NCBI RefSeq assembly: GCF_030700245.1
Contig: NZ_JAUYZI010000001.1
Coordinates: 186,001-250,000, forward strand
DNA: 64,000 nt
Origin: Methylobacterium amylolyticum
GTDB taxonomy: Bacteria; Pseudomonadota; Alphaproteobacteria; Rhizobiales; Beijerinckiaceae
Direction of reading: 5' to 3'
Part shown: positions 36,158 through 44,146 of the stretch, piece after piece
Numbering within the stretch: the first letter of the stretch is position 1
Layout of the letters: each line of letters opens with the position of its first letter
Made by a program: the position numbers and the translations under genes
The notes under the pieces: model-generated
Told to the model about the DNA's origin: nothing
Database searches by the model: none
Seen by the model: only the letters and a program-made list of their open reading frames with translations

Positions 36158-36910
36158 TCAGCGTCCGTCGCCGAGGACGGCCTGGACGAGGGCGAGCACC
36201 GCCACGGCGGCGGTGTCCGCCCGCAGGATCCGCGGGCCGAGCGACAGGGCGACGGTGTTGGCCCGCGCCCGGATCAGCCCGCGCTCCTCCTCGGAGAAGC
36301 CGCCCTCGGGACCGACCAGCACCGCGAGCGGCGGTGCCGCGGCGGGATCGGCGGCCGCACGCAGGGCGCGGACCGGATCGGCGACCGGCGCGTCCTCGTC
36401 GCAGAACACCAGCAGGCGGTCGCTCGCGAGGTCGGCCAGCGCGGCGGCCAGCCGCACCGGCTCCGAGATGGCCGGCAGCGCCAGCACGCCGCACTGCTCG
36501 GCCGCCTCCAGGGCGTTGGCGCGCAGGCGCTCCACGTTGATCCGCTCCCCTTGCGTGTAGCGGGTGATCACCGGGCGGATCACCCCGGCCCCCATCTCCA
36601 CCGCCTTCTGCGCGAGGTAGTCGAGCCGGGCCGTCTTCAGCGGCGCGAACAGGTAGTGCAGGTCGGGCGCCCGGGTCTGGGGACGGGTCTGCCCGACGAC
36701 GCGGAGCGCCGCGGCCTTGCGACCGGTCTGCACGAGGCCGGCGCGCCACTCGCCGTCGCGGCCGTTGAACACCAGCACCGGGTCGTCCGGCCCGCGGCGC
36801 AGGACGTTGAGCAGGTAATTGGCCTGCGCCCGGTCGAGGGGCAGCACCGTGCCCGCTCCGAGGTCGGCGGCGACGTGGAGGCGCGGGGCTTTGAAGTCGT
36901 AGGCCGGCAT
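36158..36910 (-). CDS. rsmE: 16S rRNA (uracil1498-N3)-methyltransferase
   Basis: 250-residue SPOUT-fold methyltransferase acting on 16S rRNA U1498. An N-terminal PUA-like part (PRLHVAADLGAGTVLPLDRAQANYLLNVLR) is followed by the knotted SAM site: LAVLVGPEGGFSEEERGLI and LSLGPRILRADTAAVAVLALVQA. YLAQKAVEMGAGVIRPVIT is also conserved. The Met before PAYDFKAPRLHV is taken as the start. It lies divergently upstream of the periplasmic protein gene at 37133. Confidence 0.93.
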   Translation of the reverse strand: MPAYDFKAPRLHVAADLGAGTVLPLDRAQANYLLNVLRRGPDDPVLVFNGRDGEWRAGLVQTGRKAAALRVVGQTRPQTRAPDLHYLFAPLKTARLDYLAQKAVEMGAGVIRPVITRYTQGERINVERLRANALEAAEQCGVLALPAISEPVRLAAALADLASDRLLVFCDEDAPVADPVRALRAAADPAAAPPLAVLVGPEGGFSEEERGLIRARANTVALSLGPRILRADTAAVAVLALVQAVLGDGR

Positions 36911-37132
36911 GGCGGGGTGGTCGCGCCTCGCCCCTTGCCTGTCAACGCGGGGCGCTGCCCCGGAATGTGTTGCGAAAGGGTTACGCGCGCGGCATTTCGG
37001 CCGGCCGCGCACAGGGCCGCCGGCCAGGGGGACTACCGCTCGATTGACGCCACATTCCTATGGAGAACCCGGGGGACGGATTCGGAGACCGCCGCGTGCG
37101 GCCTCGAGCGCGGCGTCGGGGGAGTCGAGGGC

Positions 37133-37600
37133 ATGGTGAACAGGAGCTTGGTGCTGGGGGCGGCGGCCCTCGCGGGCGGGATGCTGGTCTCGGGCCACGC
37201 CCTCGCGCAGGCGGCGGCGGAGTGCGGCGGCATCCAGAAGACCCTGGCGGAGCGCAAGGAGCTCATCTCCAAGGCCAACACCGCCTCGCAGTCGAAGAAG
37301 AAGATGACGCCGCAGGAGGCCTGCTCGCTGTTCGGCCGGCTCGTCACCAACGGCACCGAGGGCATGAAGTGGATCGCCGCCAACAAGGAGTGGTGCTCGA
37401 TCCCGGATTCGTTCGCCGAGGGGTTCAAGGCCGACCACCAGAAGGTCGCTGGCATCCGCACCAAGATCTGCGGCGTCGCGGCCCAGGCGACCAAGATGGA
37501 GGCGCAGGCCCGCGCCCAGGCCCAGAACGGCGGCGGCGGCGGCCTGCTCGGCGGCCCCGGCCTCACCGGCAGCTTCAAGCTTCCCCAGGGCGCCCTCTGA
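37133..37600 (+). CDS. Exported four-cysteine protein, unknown function
   Basis: 155 residues with a signal peptide (MVNRSLVLGAAALAGGMLVSGHALAQA). The mature part has four cysteines (AECGG, EACSLF, EWCSIP, KICGV), spaced to form two disulfides, and a Gly-rich C-terminal tail (NGGGGGLLGGPGLTGSFKL). Proteins of this type occur widely in Methylobacterium and relatives without assigned function. GGGGGAG lies nine bases before the ATG. It is followed 13 bp later by ubiA on the same strand. Confidence 0.65.
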   Translation: MVNRSLVLGAAALAGGMLVSGHALAQAAAECGGIQKTLAERKELISKANTASQSKKKMTPQEACSLFGRLVTNGTEGMKWIAANKEWCSIPDSFAEGFKADHQKVAGIRTKICGVAAQATKMEAQARAQAQNGGGGGLLGGPGLTGSFKLPQGAL

Positions 37601-37613
37601 GCCCGGCCGTCCC

Positions 37614-38561
37614 GTGAGCGGCGGGGCCGCCGTGGACGGACGCCCCGCCGACGCGGTGGCCGGGCACTGGGTCGACCGGCGCGCCCCGCGGGCGTGGCGG
37701 CCCTACCTGCGGCTCGCCCGGATCGACCGGCCGATCGGCTGGTGGCTGCTGCTCCTGCCCTGCTGGTGGTCGGCGGCGCTCGCCGCGATCCGGGCGGACC
37801 AGCCCTTCCCCGATCCCTGGCACTGCCTGCTGTTCCTAGTCGGCGCAGTGGCGATGCGCGGGGCGGGCTCGACCTACAACGACATCGCCGACCGGGATCT
37901 CGACGCGCAGGTCGAGCGCACCCGCGGACGCCCCCTCCCCTCCGGCCAGGTCCGGCCGCGCCACGCGGCGCTGTTCCTCGTGGCGCAGGCGCTGGTCGGC
38001 CTCGCCGTGCTGCTCCAGTTCAACGAGGCGGCGATCGGCATCGGGCTGTGCTCGCTGGTGCCGGTGGCGATCTACCCGTTCATGAAGCGGGTGATGCCGC
38101 TGCCGCAGCTCGTGCTCGGGCTGGCCTTCGCCTGGGGCGCGCTGATGGGCTGGGCCGCGGTCTTCGCCCGGCTCGACCCGCCGGCGCTGCTGCTCTACGC
38201 CGCGACCATCGCCTGGACGATCGGCTACGACACGATCTACGCGGTGCAGGACATCGAGGACGACGAGGTCGTCGGGATCCGCTCCTCGGCCCGGCTGTTC
38301 GGGCGGCGGCTCAAGCCCGCGATCGGCCTGTGCTACGGCCTCGCCGCGCTCCTCGTCGCGCTGGCCGCGCGGGGCGCCGGGGCGGGCTGGATCGGGTATC
38401 TCGGGGTGGCGGCCTTCGCCGCGCATCTCGGCTGGCAGATCCTGCGGCTGCGCGAGCGCGACGGGCGCGGGGCGCTGCGGCTGTTCCGCTCGAACCGGGA
38501 CGCCGGGCTGATCCTGTTCGCGGGCCTCGCCGCCGACGCGCTGGTCCGCAATCTGTCCTGA
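37614..38561 (+). CDS. ubiA: 4-hydroxybenzoate polyprenyltransferase
   Basis: 315-residue integral membrane prenyltransferase of ubiquinone synthesis. Both Asp-rich motifs are present: NDIADRDLDAQVERTRGRPLPSG and YDTIYAVQDIEDDEVVGIRSS. About eight or nine transmembrane helices follow the Pro/Arg-rich N-terminus, and GWWLLLLPCWWSAALA marks the first. It starts at a GTG 13 bp after the upstream gene, suggesting cotranscription. Confidence 0.93.
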   Translation: MSGGAAVDGRPADAVAGHWVDRRAPRAWRPYLRLARIDRPIGWWLLLLPCWWSAALAAIRADQPFPDPWHCLLFLVGAVAMRGAGSTYNDIADRDLDAQVERTRGRPLPSGQVRPRHAALFLVAQALVGLAVLLQFNEAAIGIGLCSLVPVAIYPFMKRVMPLPQLVLGLAFAWGALMGWAAVFARLDPPALLLYAATIAWTIGYDTIYAVQDIEDDEVVGIRSSARLFGRRLKPAIGLCYGLAALLVALAARGAGAGWIGYLGVAAFAAHLGWQILRLRERDGRGALRLFRSNRDAGLILFAGLAADALVRNLS

Positions 38562-38600
38562 GGCGCGGGCCCCGCATCCGGCCCCGGGCCGGCGGGCGGC

Positions 38601-39101
38601 TCACGAGCGGGCGATGATCTCGTGCTCGCCGCGGAAGATCAGAGGGCGGGCCGGGAGGCGGCCGGTCTTGCGGCGGGCGAGGAAGCGCGGGCGGCGCTGC
38701 CCGAGGCCGGCGTGGCGGCGGCGGGTCCGCGTGCGCCCGAGGACCAGCCGGCCGATCTGCTGCGACACCGGGGTCAGCATCCCGTCCTCGCGCACGATCA
38801 TCCGCACGAGCCCGGCCTGGGCCGCGAGGTCGCGCCACACCGCCACCACCTCGTCCTCGTGGAACACCCCGAGACGCTGCAGCACGTCGCCCTCGCCGTC
38901 GACGAGGAGCAGGCTGAACCGGTCCTCGCCGCAGCTCTCCGCCTCGTCGGTGGCGTAGGCCAGCGCGACGCCCGCCGCGCAGCGCGCGCCCGGGCACCGG
39001 CCGATCACCGGCAGGGCGGAGGGCGTGAAGCTGAACGACGTCTGCGCATTCTGCACCGGCTGGGCGCCCGACAGTTGCTCCGAGAAGATCGACGTTTTCA
39101 T
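38601..39101 (-). CDS. Conserved hypothetical protein (possibly DUF6101)
   Basis: 166 residues, cytoplasmic. The middle has a compact, conserved-looking segment (SLLLVDGEGDVLQRLGVFHEDEVVAVWRDLAAQAGLVRMIV) and the end is strongly basic (RTRTRRRHAGLGQRRPRFLARRKTGRLPARP). It resembles alphaproteobacterial proteins annotated as DUF6101, but this is recalled rather than searched. The basic tail suggests nucleic-acid or membrane contact (inference). It is convergent with ubiA. The start is the ATG before KTSIFSEQL; an upstream ATG is possible. Confidence 0.6.
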   Translation of the reverse strand: MKTSIFSEQLSGAQPVQNAQTSFSFTPSALPVIGRCPGARCAAGVALAYATDEAESCGEDRFSLLLVDGEGDVLQRLGVFHEDEVVAVWRDLAAQAGLVRMIVREDGMLTPVSQQIGRLVLGRTRTRRRHAGLGQRRPRFLARRKTGRLPARPLIFRGEHEIIARS

Positions 39102-39502
39102 CTGTCCGCATCCCTGTCGCAAGTGGCGGTCTCTGACGGACCGTCCGTTATGCCGAGCAAGATCGCATCCGAACCCCTCCGCGCGGCTTAAGAGCCGTCG
39201 TTAAGCGATTCTGGACAGGGCCGTCATTTGGGGAATGCTCAATGCTTCCTTGAATGCTCAACATTTCCTTGCCCGGACCGCGCAAAGTCGTGGGGTCGAG
39301 GCGCGACCGCGCGTCGGAGGCGCGACAATCCCGAGTGGTCGCGGGCGGCCATCGTCCTTGTGGCGCCCCGGTCCGCGGCCTAGAACGGGGCCTTCCCCGG
39401 GGCGCGGCCCCAGCCCCCGCCACCCGCTCGCGAGTCCGCCGTCCCGGTCGTCCGCGCGGCGCGGACGGAGCCGTGCCGCCCGACGAGCCCGACCGGAGCG
39501 CG
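39102..39502. other. 401-bp intergenic region with a tandem repeat
   Basis: No convincing gene. It separates two divergent genes and holds an imperfect 19-bp tandem duplication at 39233-39271. TTAAG half sites occur at about 39188 and 39201, but their spacing (9 bp) does not fit a CtrA box. Confidence 0.5.
39233..39271. repeat. Imperfect 19-bp tandem repeat
   Basis: AATGCTCAATGCTTCCTTG is followed directly by AATGCTCAACATTTCCTTG, 16 of 19 positions identical. It is AT-rich relative to the surroundings and upstream of the phosphatase gene. Confidence 0.8.
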
Positions 39503-40333
39503 ATGCCCGAACCCATCGACGAGGCGGCGATCTCCGCCCTGATGCCGGAACTCCGCGCGGTGATGCGCGAGGCCGCCGACATCGCGCGCCCGTACTTCCG
39601 CGAGGGCGGCCAGACCACGGCCCGGATCTGGTCGAAGGCCGGCGGCTCGCCGGTGACCGAGGCGGACGTGGCGGTCGACACCTTCCTGAAGATCCGGCTG
39701 AGCGAACTCGTGCCGCGGGCGGCGTGGCTCTCCGAGGAGACGGCCGACGATCCGGCCCGGATCGGCCGCGATCTGGTGTGGATCGTCGACCCGATCGACG
39801 GCACCCGCGCCTTCCTGTCGGGCCACCCGGACTGGTCGATCGCCGTGGCGCTGCTGTCGCAAGGCGAGCCGCTGATCGGCTTCGTCCACGCGCCGGCGCT
39901 GGGCACCGCCTACGAGGCGGTGCGGGGCCGCGGCGCGACCCGGGACGGGGCGCCGATCGCCGCGTCCGAGCCTTCGGCGCTCCGGGGGGCCCGGATCACC
40001 GGGCCGAAGCCGATGCTCGACCGGCTCACCCGGGGGGCCGGGCCGGACCCGGACTTCACCCGGATCGAGCGGATCCCGTCGCTCGCCCTGCGCTTGGTGC
40101 GCGTGGCGGACGGCTCGGTCGATGTCGGTCTGGTGTCCTCGGACGCCCGCGACTGGGATCTCGCGGCGGCCGATCTCGTGCTGCGGGAGGCCGGCGGCAC
40201 GGTCTGCGACCTCGCCGGGCAGCCCACGATCTACAACAAGGCGGTGCCGGTCCACGGCGAACTGCTCGCCGCACCGTCGTCCCTGCGCGATCCGGTGCTC
40301 GCCGCCTGGGGCGGCCGCGGCCGGACCGTCTGA
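39503..40333 (+). CDS. Inositol-monophosphatase family phosphatase
   Basis: 276 residues. The metal-binding motifs of the family are complete: AWLSEETADD, the WIVDPIDGTRAFLSGHPDW signature and DARDWDLAAADLVLREAGG. Members include inositol monophosphatases, histidinol phosphatases and 3'(2'),5'-bisphosphate nucleotidases (CysQ); the overall pattern fits a CysQ-like or generic family member. The start MPEPIDEAAISAL is chosen over a longer Arg-rich frame. It is monocistronic. Confidence 0.88.
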   Translation: MPEPIDEAAISALMPELRAVMREAADIARPYFREGGQTTARIWSKAGGSPVTEADVAVDTFLKIRLSELVPRAAWLSEETADDPARIGRDLVWIVDPIDGTRAFLSGHPDWSIAVALLSQGEPLIGFVHAPALGTAYEAVRGRGATRDGAPIAASEPSALRGARITGPKPMLDRLTRGAGPDPDFTRIERIPSLALRLVRVADGSVDVGLVSSDARDWDLAAADLVLREAGGTVCDLAGQPTIYNKAVPVHGELLAAPSSLRDPVLAAWGGRGRTV

Positions 40334-40396
40334 GCGGCGCTCCGGCCTGCAAGCGCGCCGCGCGGGCCGCCCAAGGCGCCCGGCCGCCGTGCCCGG

Positions 40397-40633
40397 TCAG
40401 GCCGCGGCGGTCTCGCGCAGCGTCACGGCGCCCGGCGCGAGGCCGAGGCGGTCGGCGAGATGCCAGTGCAGCTCGCGGGGCGAATGGTAGTTGTAGGACC
40501 GATCGATGAGGTGGCTCAGGTCCGTGCCCGCCCGGTCGGCGGTCGCGGCCTTGGCCAGCCGGCCGACCCGGAAGGTCGGCGCGTCGGTGACGGGGGAGCG
40601 GGCGCCGCGGCGCCGCGTGTACTCGAACAACAT
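40397..40633 (-). CDS. Small conserved hypothetical protein
   Basis: 78 residues beginning MLFEYTRRRGARSP, with a central DLSHLIDRSYNYHSPRELHWHLADRLGLAP that reads like a structured helical domain. No signal peptide or membrane helix. No family recognised. It could be cotranscribed downstream of the cold-shock gene 210 bp away, but a hairpin lies between them. Composition supports coding. Confidence 0.5.
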   Translation of the reverse strand: MLFEYTRRRGARSPVTDAPTFRVGRLAKAATADRAGTDLSHLIDRSYNYHSPRELHWHLADRLGLAPGAVTLRETAAA

Positions 40634-40806
40634 GGTGTGTCTTTTCTTGTCTGGACCGGCGCATCGGAGCGCGCGGCGTCGTTTCTGGTTGTTGGGTCGG
40701 CGATGCGTCGGGATTGGCGGTCCGCTTGACGATCCCCGCGATGAAGGTCTCGGCAATTCCTGGGCTGTCCCGGGCGACGCGCGTCCGGGACGGCAGAGCG
40801 CGGTGC

Positions 40807-40825
40807 GGACCGCTGCGAGCGGTCC
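40807..40825 (-). terminator. Hairpin after the cold-shock gene
   Basis: GGACCGCT-GCG-AGCGGTCC on the plus strand is a perfect 8-bp stem with a 3-nt loop, 19 bp downstream of the csp stop. No T tract follows, so it may end transcription only weakly or protect the mRNA 3' end. Confidence 0.45.
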
Positions 40826-40843
40826 GGCTGGGAACCTAGGCGG

Positions 40844-41053
40844 TCAGGCCGCCTGAAGGTTGCCCGCAGCGTCCTTGCCGCTGCGCTTGTCCGTCAGGAT
40901 CTCGTAGGAGACCTTCTGGCCCTCGATCAGGTTGCGCATGCCGGCGCGCTCGACGGCCGAGATGTGGACGAACACGTCCTTGCCGCCATCGTCGGGCTGA
41001 ATGAAGCCGTAGCCCTTGGTCTCGTTGAACCACTTAACAGTACCGGTATTCAC
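40844..41053 (-). CDS. Cold-shock protein, CspA family
   Basis: 69-residue OB-fold nucleic-acid chaperone. NTGTVKWFNETKGYGFIQPDDG has the RNP1 motif (KGYGFI) and DVFVHISAVE the RNP2 motif; the sequence ends normally in NLQAA. The start is a GTG eight bases after GAGGT; a longer frame exists but is not family-like. Bacterial csp mRNAs usually have long, structured leaders, and here ~100 bp of non-coding sequence precede it. Confidence 0.93.
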   Translation of the reverse strand: MNTGTVKWFNETKGYGFIQPDDGGKDVFVHISAVERAGMRNLIEGQKVSYEILTDKRSGKDAAGNLQAA

Positions 41054-41440
41054 GTAGTGTACCTCGTTCGTCCATAGGTCGAGCGCGCAGCGAAATCGCC
41101 GCGGTGAGCACGACCGACTTTCTGGGTGTTGGCCAGAGCGGTGGGGCGTGAGACGCAGGACCTTGAGCCCGCGTCGGTCTTTCGTGGGTACGCCCCCCGA
41201 GCCCCTATTTAGGCGTTCCCTGCGGCCGCAACAAGGCGGCCCGGCCCGCCGACTCCGTCGCATCGGGGCGGGATGGGACGGCCGGACGCGCGCGCGCCCC
41301 TGTGATTCCGGGGCCGACCGATGCATATACGGAGCACGGACAGGCAGTTAGAGCCTCCGCGGGAGCCAGCGCCGGGCGGGCAGACGCCGCCGGGCGACGT
41401 CCCGCAAATAACTCGCAGGGCACGCGGCTTCGGACGGTAC
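41054..41440. other. Leader and promoter region between csp and a divergent gene
   Basis: 387 bp with no supportable gene. The left part (41054-~41200) is the probable untranslated leader and promoter of the cold-shock gene, locally AT-richer near 41045-41085. The frame of the right-hand gene is open from 41321, but the first 40 residues look non-coding. Confidence 0.45.
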
Positions 41441-41830
41441 ATGGCAGGCATCTCGGTCTCGCTGGATGGCGCGAACATCCAGCTCTCGTTCCAGAAGGAC
41501 GATCAGGCCACGGCGGTGGTGATGGACGCCCGCGCCGCCCGCGCCCTGGTGCGGGCCGTGGGCCAGCTCCTCACGGCCATCGACGACACCGACGATCCGG
41601 ACATGGCCGAACCGCTGACCGAGGAGGACATGGCCATGCTCGACGTGACCTCCTCGGCGATCGAGGTCGGCACCGACGAGCAGGGGCAGGCGGTGGTCGC
41701 GCTCCAGGCCGGGGCCCTGCCGCCGTTCCAGTTGCGCCTGACGGACGAGGAGGCCCGCCACGTCGCGACGAGCCTCTCCGAGATCCTCAACGCGCCCCGC
41801 GACGTGCGCGCCTCGCACGGGGGGCACTGA
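41441..41830 (+). CDS. Conserved hypothetical protein
   Basis: 129 residues, cytoplasmic and acidic. The sequence alternates beta-like strands (ISVSLDGANIQLSFQKDD) and a helix (ARAARALVRAVGQLLTAIDD), and ends with an RLTDEEARHVATSLSEILNA helix. No family is recognised. The ATG before AGISVSLDG is preferred because upstream sequence is Pro/Arg-rich. It is convergent with a Pro-rich small gene, 7 bp away. Confidence 0.55.
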   Translation: MAGISVSLDGANIQLSFQKDDQATAVVMDARAARALVRAVGQLLTAIDDTDDPDMAEPLTEEDMAMLDVTSSAIEVGTDEQGQAVVALQAGALPPFQLRLTDEEARHVATSLSEILNAPRDVRASHGGH

Positions 41831-41837
41831 ACCCCGC

Positions 41838-42041
41838 CTACATCCGCGTGCCGGGGTCGGTCGGGTTGCCCGGGAACACGTCGGGCTCGGAGCCGGGACC
41901 GCCGGGCTCGCCGACGCCGGGATCGTTCACAGGATAGGGGGTGCGCGGCCCGGTCGGACCGATGTCCGGCTCCTCGTCGGGCGGTGCCGGCGGCGGCGGC
42001 AGGTCGCCCGGGACGGGATCGGGAATGCCGGGATTGGCCAT
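41838..42041 (-). CDS. Pro/Gly-rich small protein
   Basis: 67 residues, nearly all Pro, Gly, Asp, Glu and Thr (MANPGIPDPVPGDLPPPPAP and similar). No signal peptide or helix, so probably intrinsically disordered. AGGAG lies seven bases before the ATG. Its acidic low-complexity character is real in the DNA, but a function cannot be inferred. Confidence 0.5.
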   Translation of the reverse strand: MANPGIPDPVPGDLPPPPAPPDEEPDIGPTGPRTPYPVNDPGVGEPGGPGSEPDVFPGNPTDPGTRM

Positions 42042-42353
42042 GAGGCTGCTCCTGGGATGCTGGTGCCTGAGGTTGTGGGGTTCGGTGACCAACGGGTCGC
42101 CGCACGGGCGGTTCCGCGGCCGAAGGGACCGCGGCGCTGGAGCCGTTCCCGATCGCGTTGCCCACGGTCCACGACAGTTCGGCGTTTGGATCGGCCGATC
42201 CCACCAGCCCCCTCATCCTGAGGTGGAGGGTCGGAAACGCCCCTCGGCTCGCCGCGTCGTGGACCGTGCGCGTTGCCAACGTGCACGGCTCCAAGCCTTC
42301 GTTCTGACGCGCTCTCTCGCGCCGAGCCGGTGTCCCCCTCGGCGGAGAGCGCT
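42042..42353. other. 312-bp gap with a decayed dispersed repeat
   Basis: No gene seen. Around 42205-42235 the words CCCCTCATCCTGAGGTG and GGAGGGTCGGAAACG resemble fragments of a repeat family common in Rhizobiales intergenic DNA. The GC skew and base composition here also differ from the flanks. Confidence 0.35.
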
Positions 42354-43985
42354 CTAGCCGCGCGCGCCCGTCACCTCCAGCACCACCGCCGACCGCAGCG
42401 GCCGGCCGTACTCGTCGGAGCCCTCCACGATCACCCGGTGCGCCCCCGGGGCGAGGTCGGCGGGGAGCCGTGCGGTCCAGATGTGGCTCGACGGGAGCGC
42501 CTTCACCCAGCTCTTCTTCGCGTCCGGATAGCGGGCGTAGAGTTCGGTGACGAACGGATCGGGCCGGCGCGTGCGGGTCAGCGCCAGGGGCGGGCCGTCG
42601 CCGATCCGGCAGGTCAGGCGGGTGCGCGGGCCGCCGTCGAACACGTTGACGACCATCTCGGTGTCCGCGAGCGCGTCCTGGGGCACCGGCGGGCGCAGGG
42701 CGTGCAGGGGCAGGCTGGCCCGCACCATCTCGGGCGCCCCCGCCCGCGGCTCGCTCTCGAACAGGATCCGCATCGCCGGATCCGGCTCGCCCTGCGCGCT
42801 GACGTAGCGGGTCGTGAAGGCGGTGCCGCGAACCGACAGCACGTGGAAGCCGTTCGGCGTCCCGTCGCGGCTGTCGGCGCAGGGGATGCCGGTGCGCGTG
42901 TCCGGGCCGCTCCACCACGAGCCGGAGACCGCGGTGAGCACGTGGTGGTGGTGATCCTCGGCCGGATAATGATGCTCGGTGGTGTGGGTGTGGCCGGCCA
43001 GACTCAGCACCCGGCGTCCGCGCAGCAGGTCGAGCAGCGCGTCGCGGTCGGCGGTGGTGTTGCGCGCGTCCGGATCCGCGTCGGTCCAGAGCGGGATGTG
43101 GGTGGCGAGCACGATCAGCGTCTCGGGCGGCGTCTCCGCCAGCAGGTTGCGCACGAAGGCGAGGTTCGCCTCGCCGATCCGGCCGCGATAGCTGTTCGAA
43201 CCCACCGGCACCGGCGGCCCAAACCACTCGACATTGTCGAGCAGGATGAACAGCGCGCGGCCGTGGTGGAAGGCGTAGCTCGGCGGCCCGAACACCCGCT
43301 TCCAGGTCTCGCGGCTGTAGCGGGCGTCCGGCGCCTGCATGTTGAGGTCGTGATTGCCGGGCAGGTTGTACCACGGCACGCCGATCCGCCCGACGATCCG
43401 GTTCGAGCGCCCGTAGAGCGACAGGTCGTCGAACAGCACGTCGCCGGTGGTGATGCCGAACGCGGCGGGGATCGCCATCGCCCGGGCGACTGCGGTGTCG
43501 CGGACGTGGCCGAGCTCGTGCCGGCTCTCGGGCTGCGGATCGGTGAACAGCAGGACGTCGAAATCGTCCGGCTCCTCCGAGCGCGTCAGGGTGAAGTCGA
43601 TGGCGGCGGGCAGCGGCCCGGTCGGGGCGAGGCCGCGGTAGCGCAGGCCGAGGGCGGCCGGCGTGCCCTCCGGCTGGTGGATGTAGCCGTAGCGCGGCAG
43701 GTTGTCGGCGTCCCGCGGCAGGGCGTAGCCGCGCGGCTTGATCACGAACACCGCGCCGTCGCCGGGCATCGGCAGCCGGTAGCGGCCCCCGGCGTCGGTG
43801 CGCACCACCTCGCGGCCGTTGGAGACCAGCGCGCCGGGCAACGGCGCGCGGGCGCCGGACGGGTCGGCGACGGAGACGGTGCCGGTGGCCTCGGGCGGCG
43901 TCTGCGCCGCGGCCCGGCCCGCGACCAGGGCGAGGGCGGCGGCGCCCGCGACGGTCTCGCGGCGGGTGAGGCTGGCGGGCGGCAT
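42354..43985 (-). CDS. Tat-exported calcineurin-like metallophosphoesterase
   Basis: 543 residues. The N-terminus SLTRRETVAGAAALALVAGRAAA has the twin-arginine motif and an Ala-rich core, so export in folded form via Tat is likely. An N-terminal beta-sandwich (~30-130, SNGREVVRTDAGGRYRLP) precedes the phosphoesterase core: FTDPQPES, GITTGDVLFDD, NLPGNHDLN, ATHIPLW and LAGHTHTTEHH. A C-terminal beta domain (~380-543) follows. This three-part layout matches MetallophosN/Metallophos/MetallophosC proteins. GAGGAG lies six bases before the ATG. Periplasmic phosphate-ester cleavage is likely; the substrate is unknown. Confidence 0.85.
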   Translation of the reverse strand: MPPASLTRRETVAGAAALALVAGRAAAQTPPEATGTVSVADPSGARAPLPGALVSNGREVVRTDAGGRYRLPMPGDGAVFVIKPRGYALPRDADNLPRYGYIHQPEGTPAALGLRYRGLAPTGPLPAAIDFTLTRSEEPDDFDVLLFTDPQPESRHELGHVRDTAVARAMAIPAAFGITTGDVLFDDLSLYGRSNRIVGRIGVPWYNLPGNHDLNMQAPDARYSRETWKRVFGPPSYAFHHGRALFILLDNVEWFGPPVPVGSNSYRGRIGEANLAFVRNLLAETPPETLIVLATHIPLWTDADPDARNTTADRDALLDLLRGRRVLSLAGHTHTTEHHYPAEDHHHHVLTAVSGSWWSGPDTRTGIPCADSRDGTPNGFHVLSVRGTAFTTRYVSAQGEPDPAMRILFESEPRAGAPEMVRASLPLHALRPPVPQDALADTEMVVNVFDGGPRTRLTCRIGDGPPLALTRTRRPDPFVTELYARYPDAKKSWVKALPSSHIWTARLPADLAPGAHRVIVEGSDEYGRPLRSAVVLEVTGARG

Positions 43986-44052
43986 CGGCGGCTCCTCGGG
44001 TCGGTCTGGACGGTGAAGCAGGCTCAGGCGACCGCCGCGTGACGCTGGCATG

Positions 44053-44082
44053 AAAAAGGCCCGCCTCGGCGGGGGCGGGCCT
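44053..44082 (-). terminator. Rho-independent terminator of the L,D-transpeptidase gene
   Basis: On the minus strand AGGCCCGCC pairs with GGCGGGCCT (9 bp, 8-nt loop) and runs into TTTTTC. It lies 65 bp past the gene's stop at 44147. Confidence 0.85.
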
Positions 44083-44146
44083 GTGTAGGGTCGATTGTGC
44101 GGAGCGCGCGCCGCCGCCGGGGCGACGACGCCAAGTCTCGAAAAAA

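Noticed and set aside
39188..39205. CtrA box TTAA...TTAA
   Set aside because: The spacing is 9 bp instead of 7.
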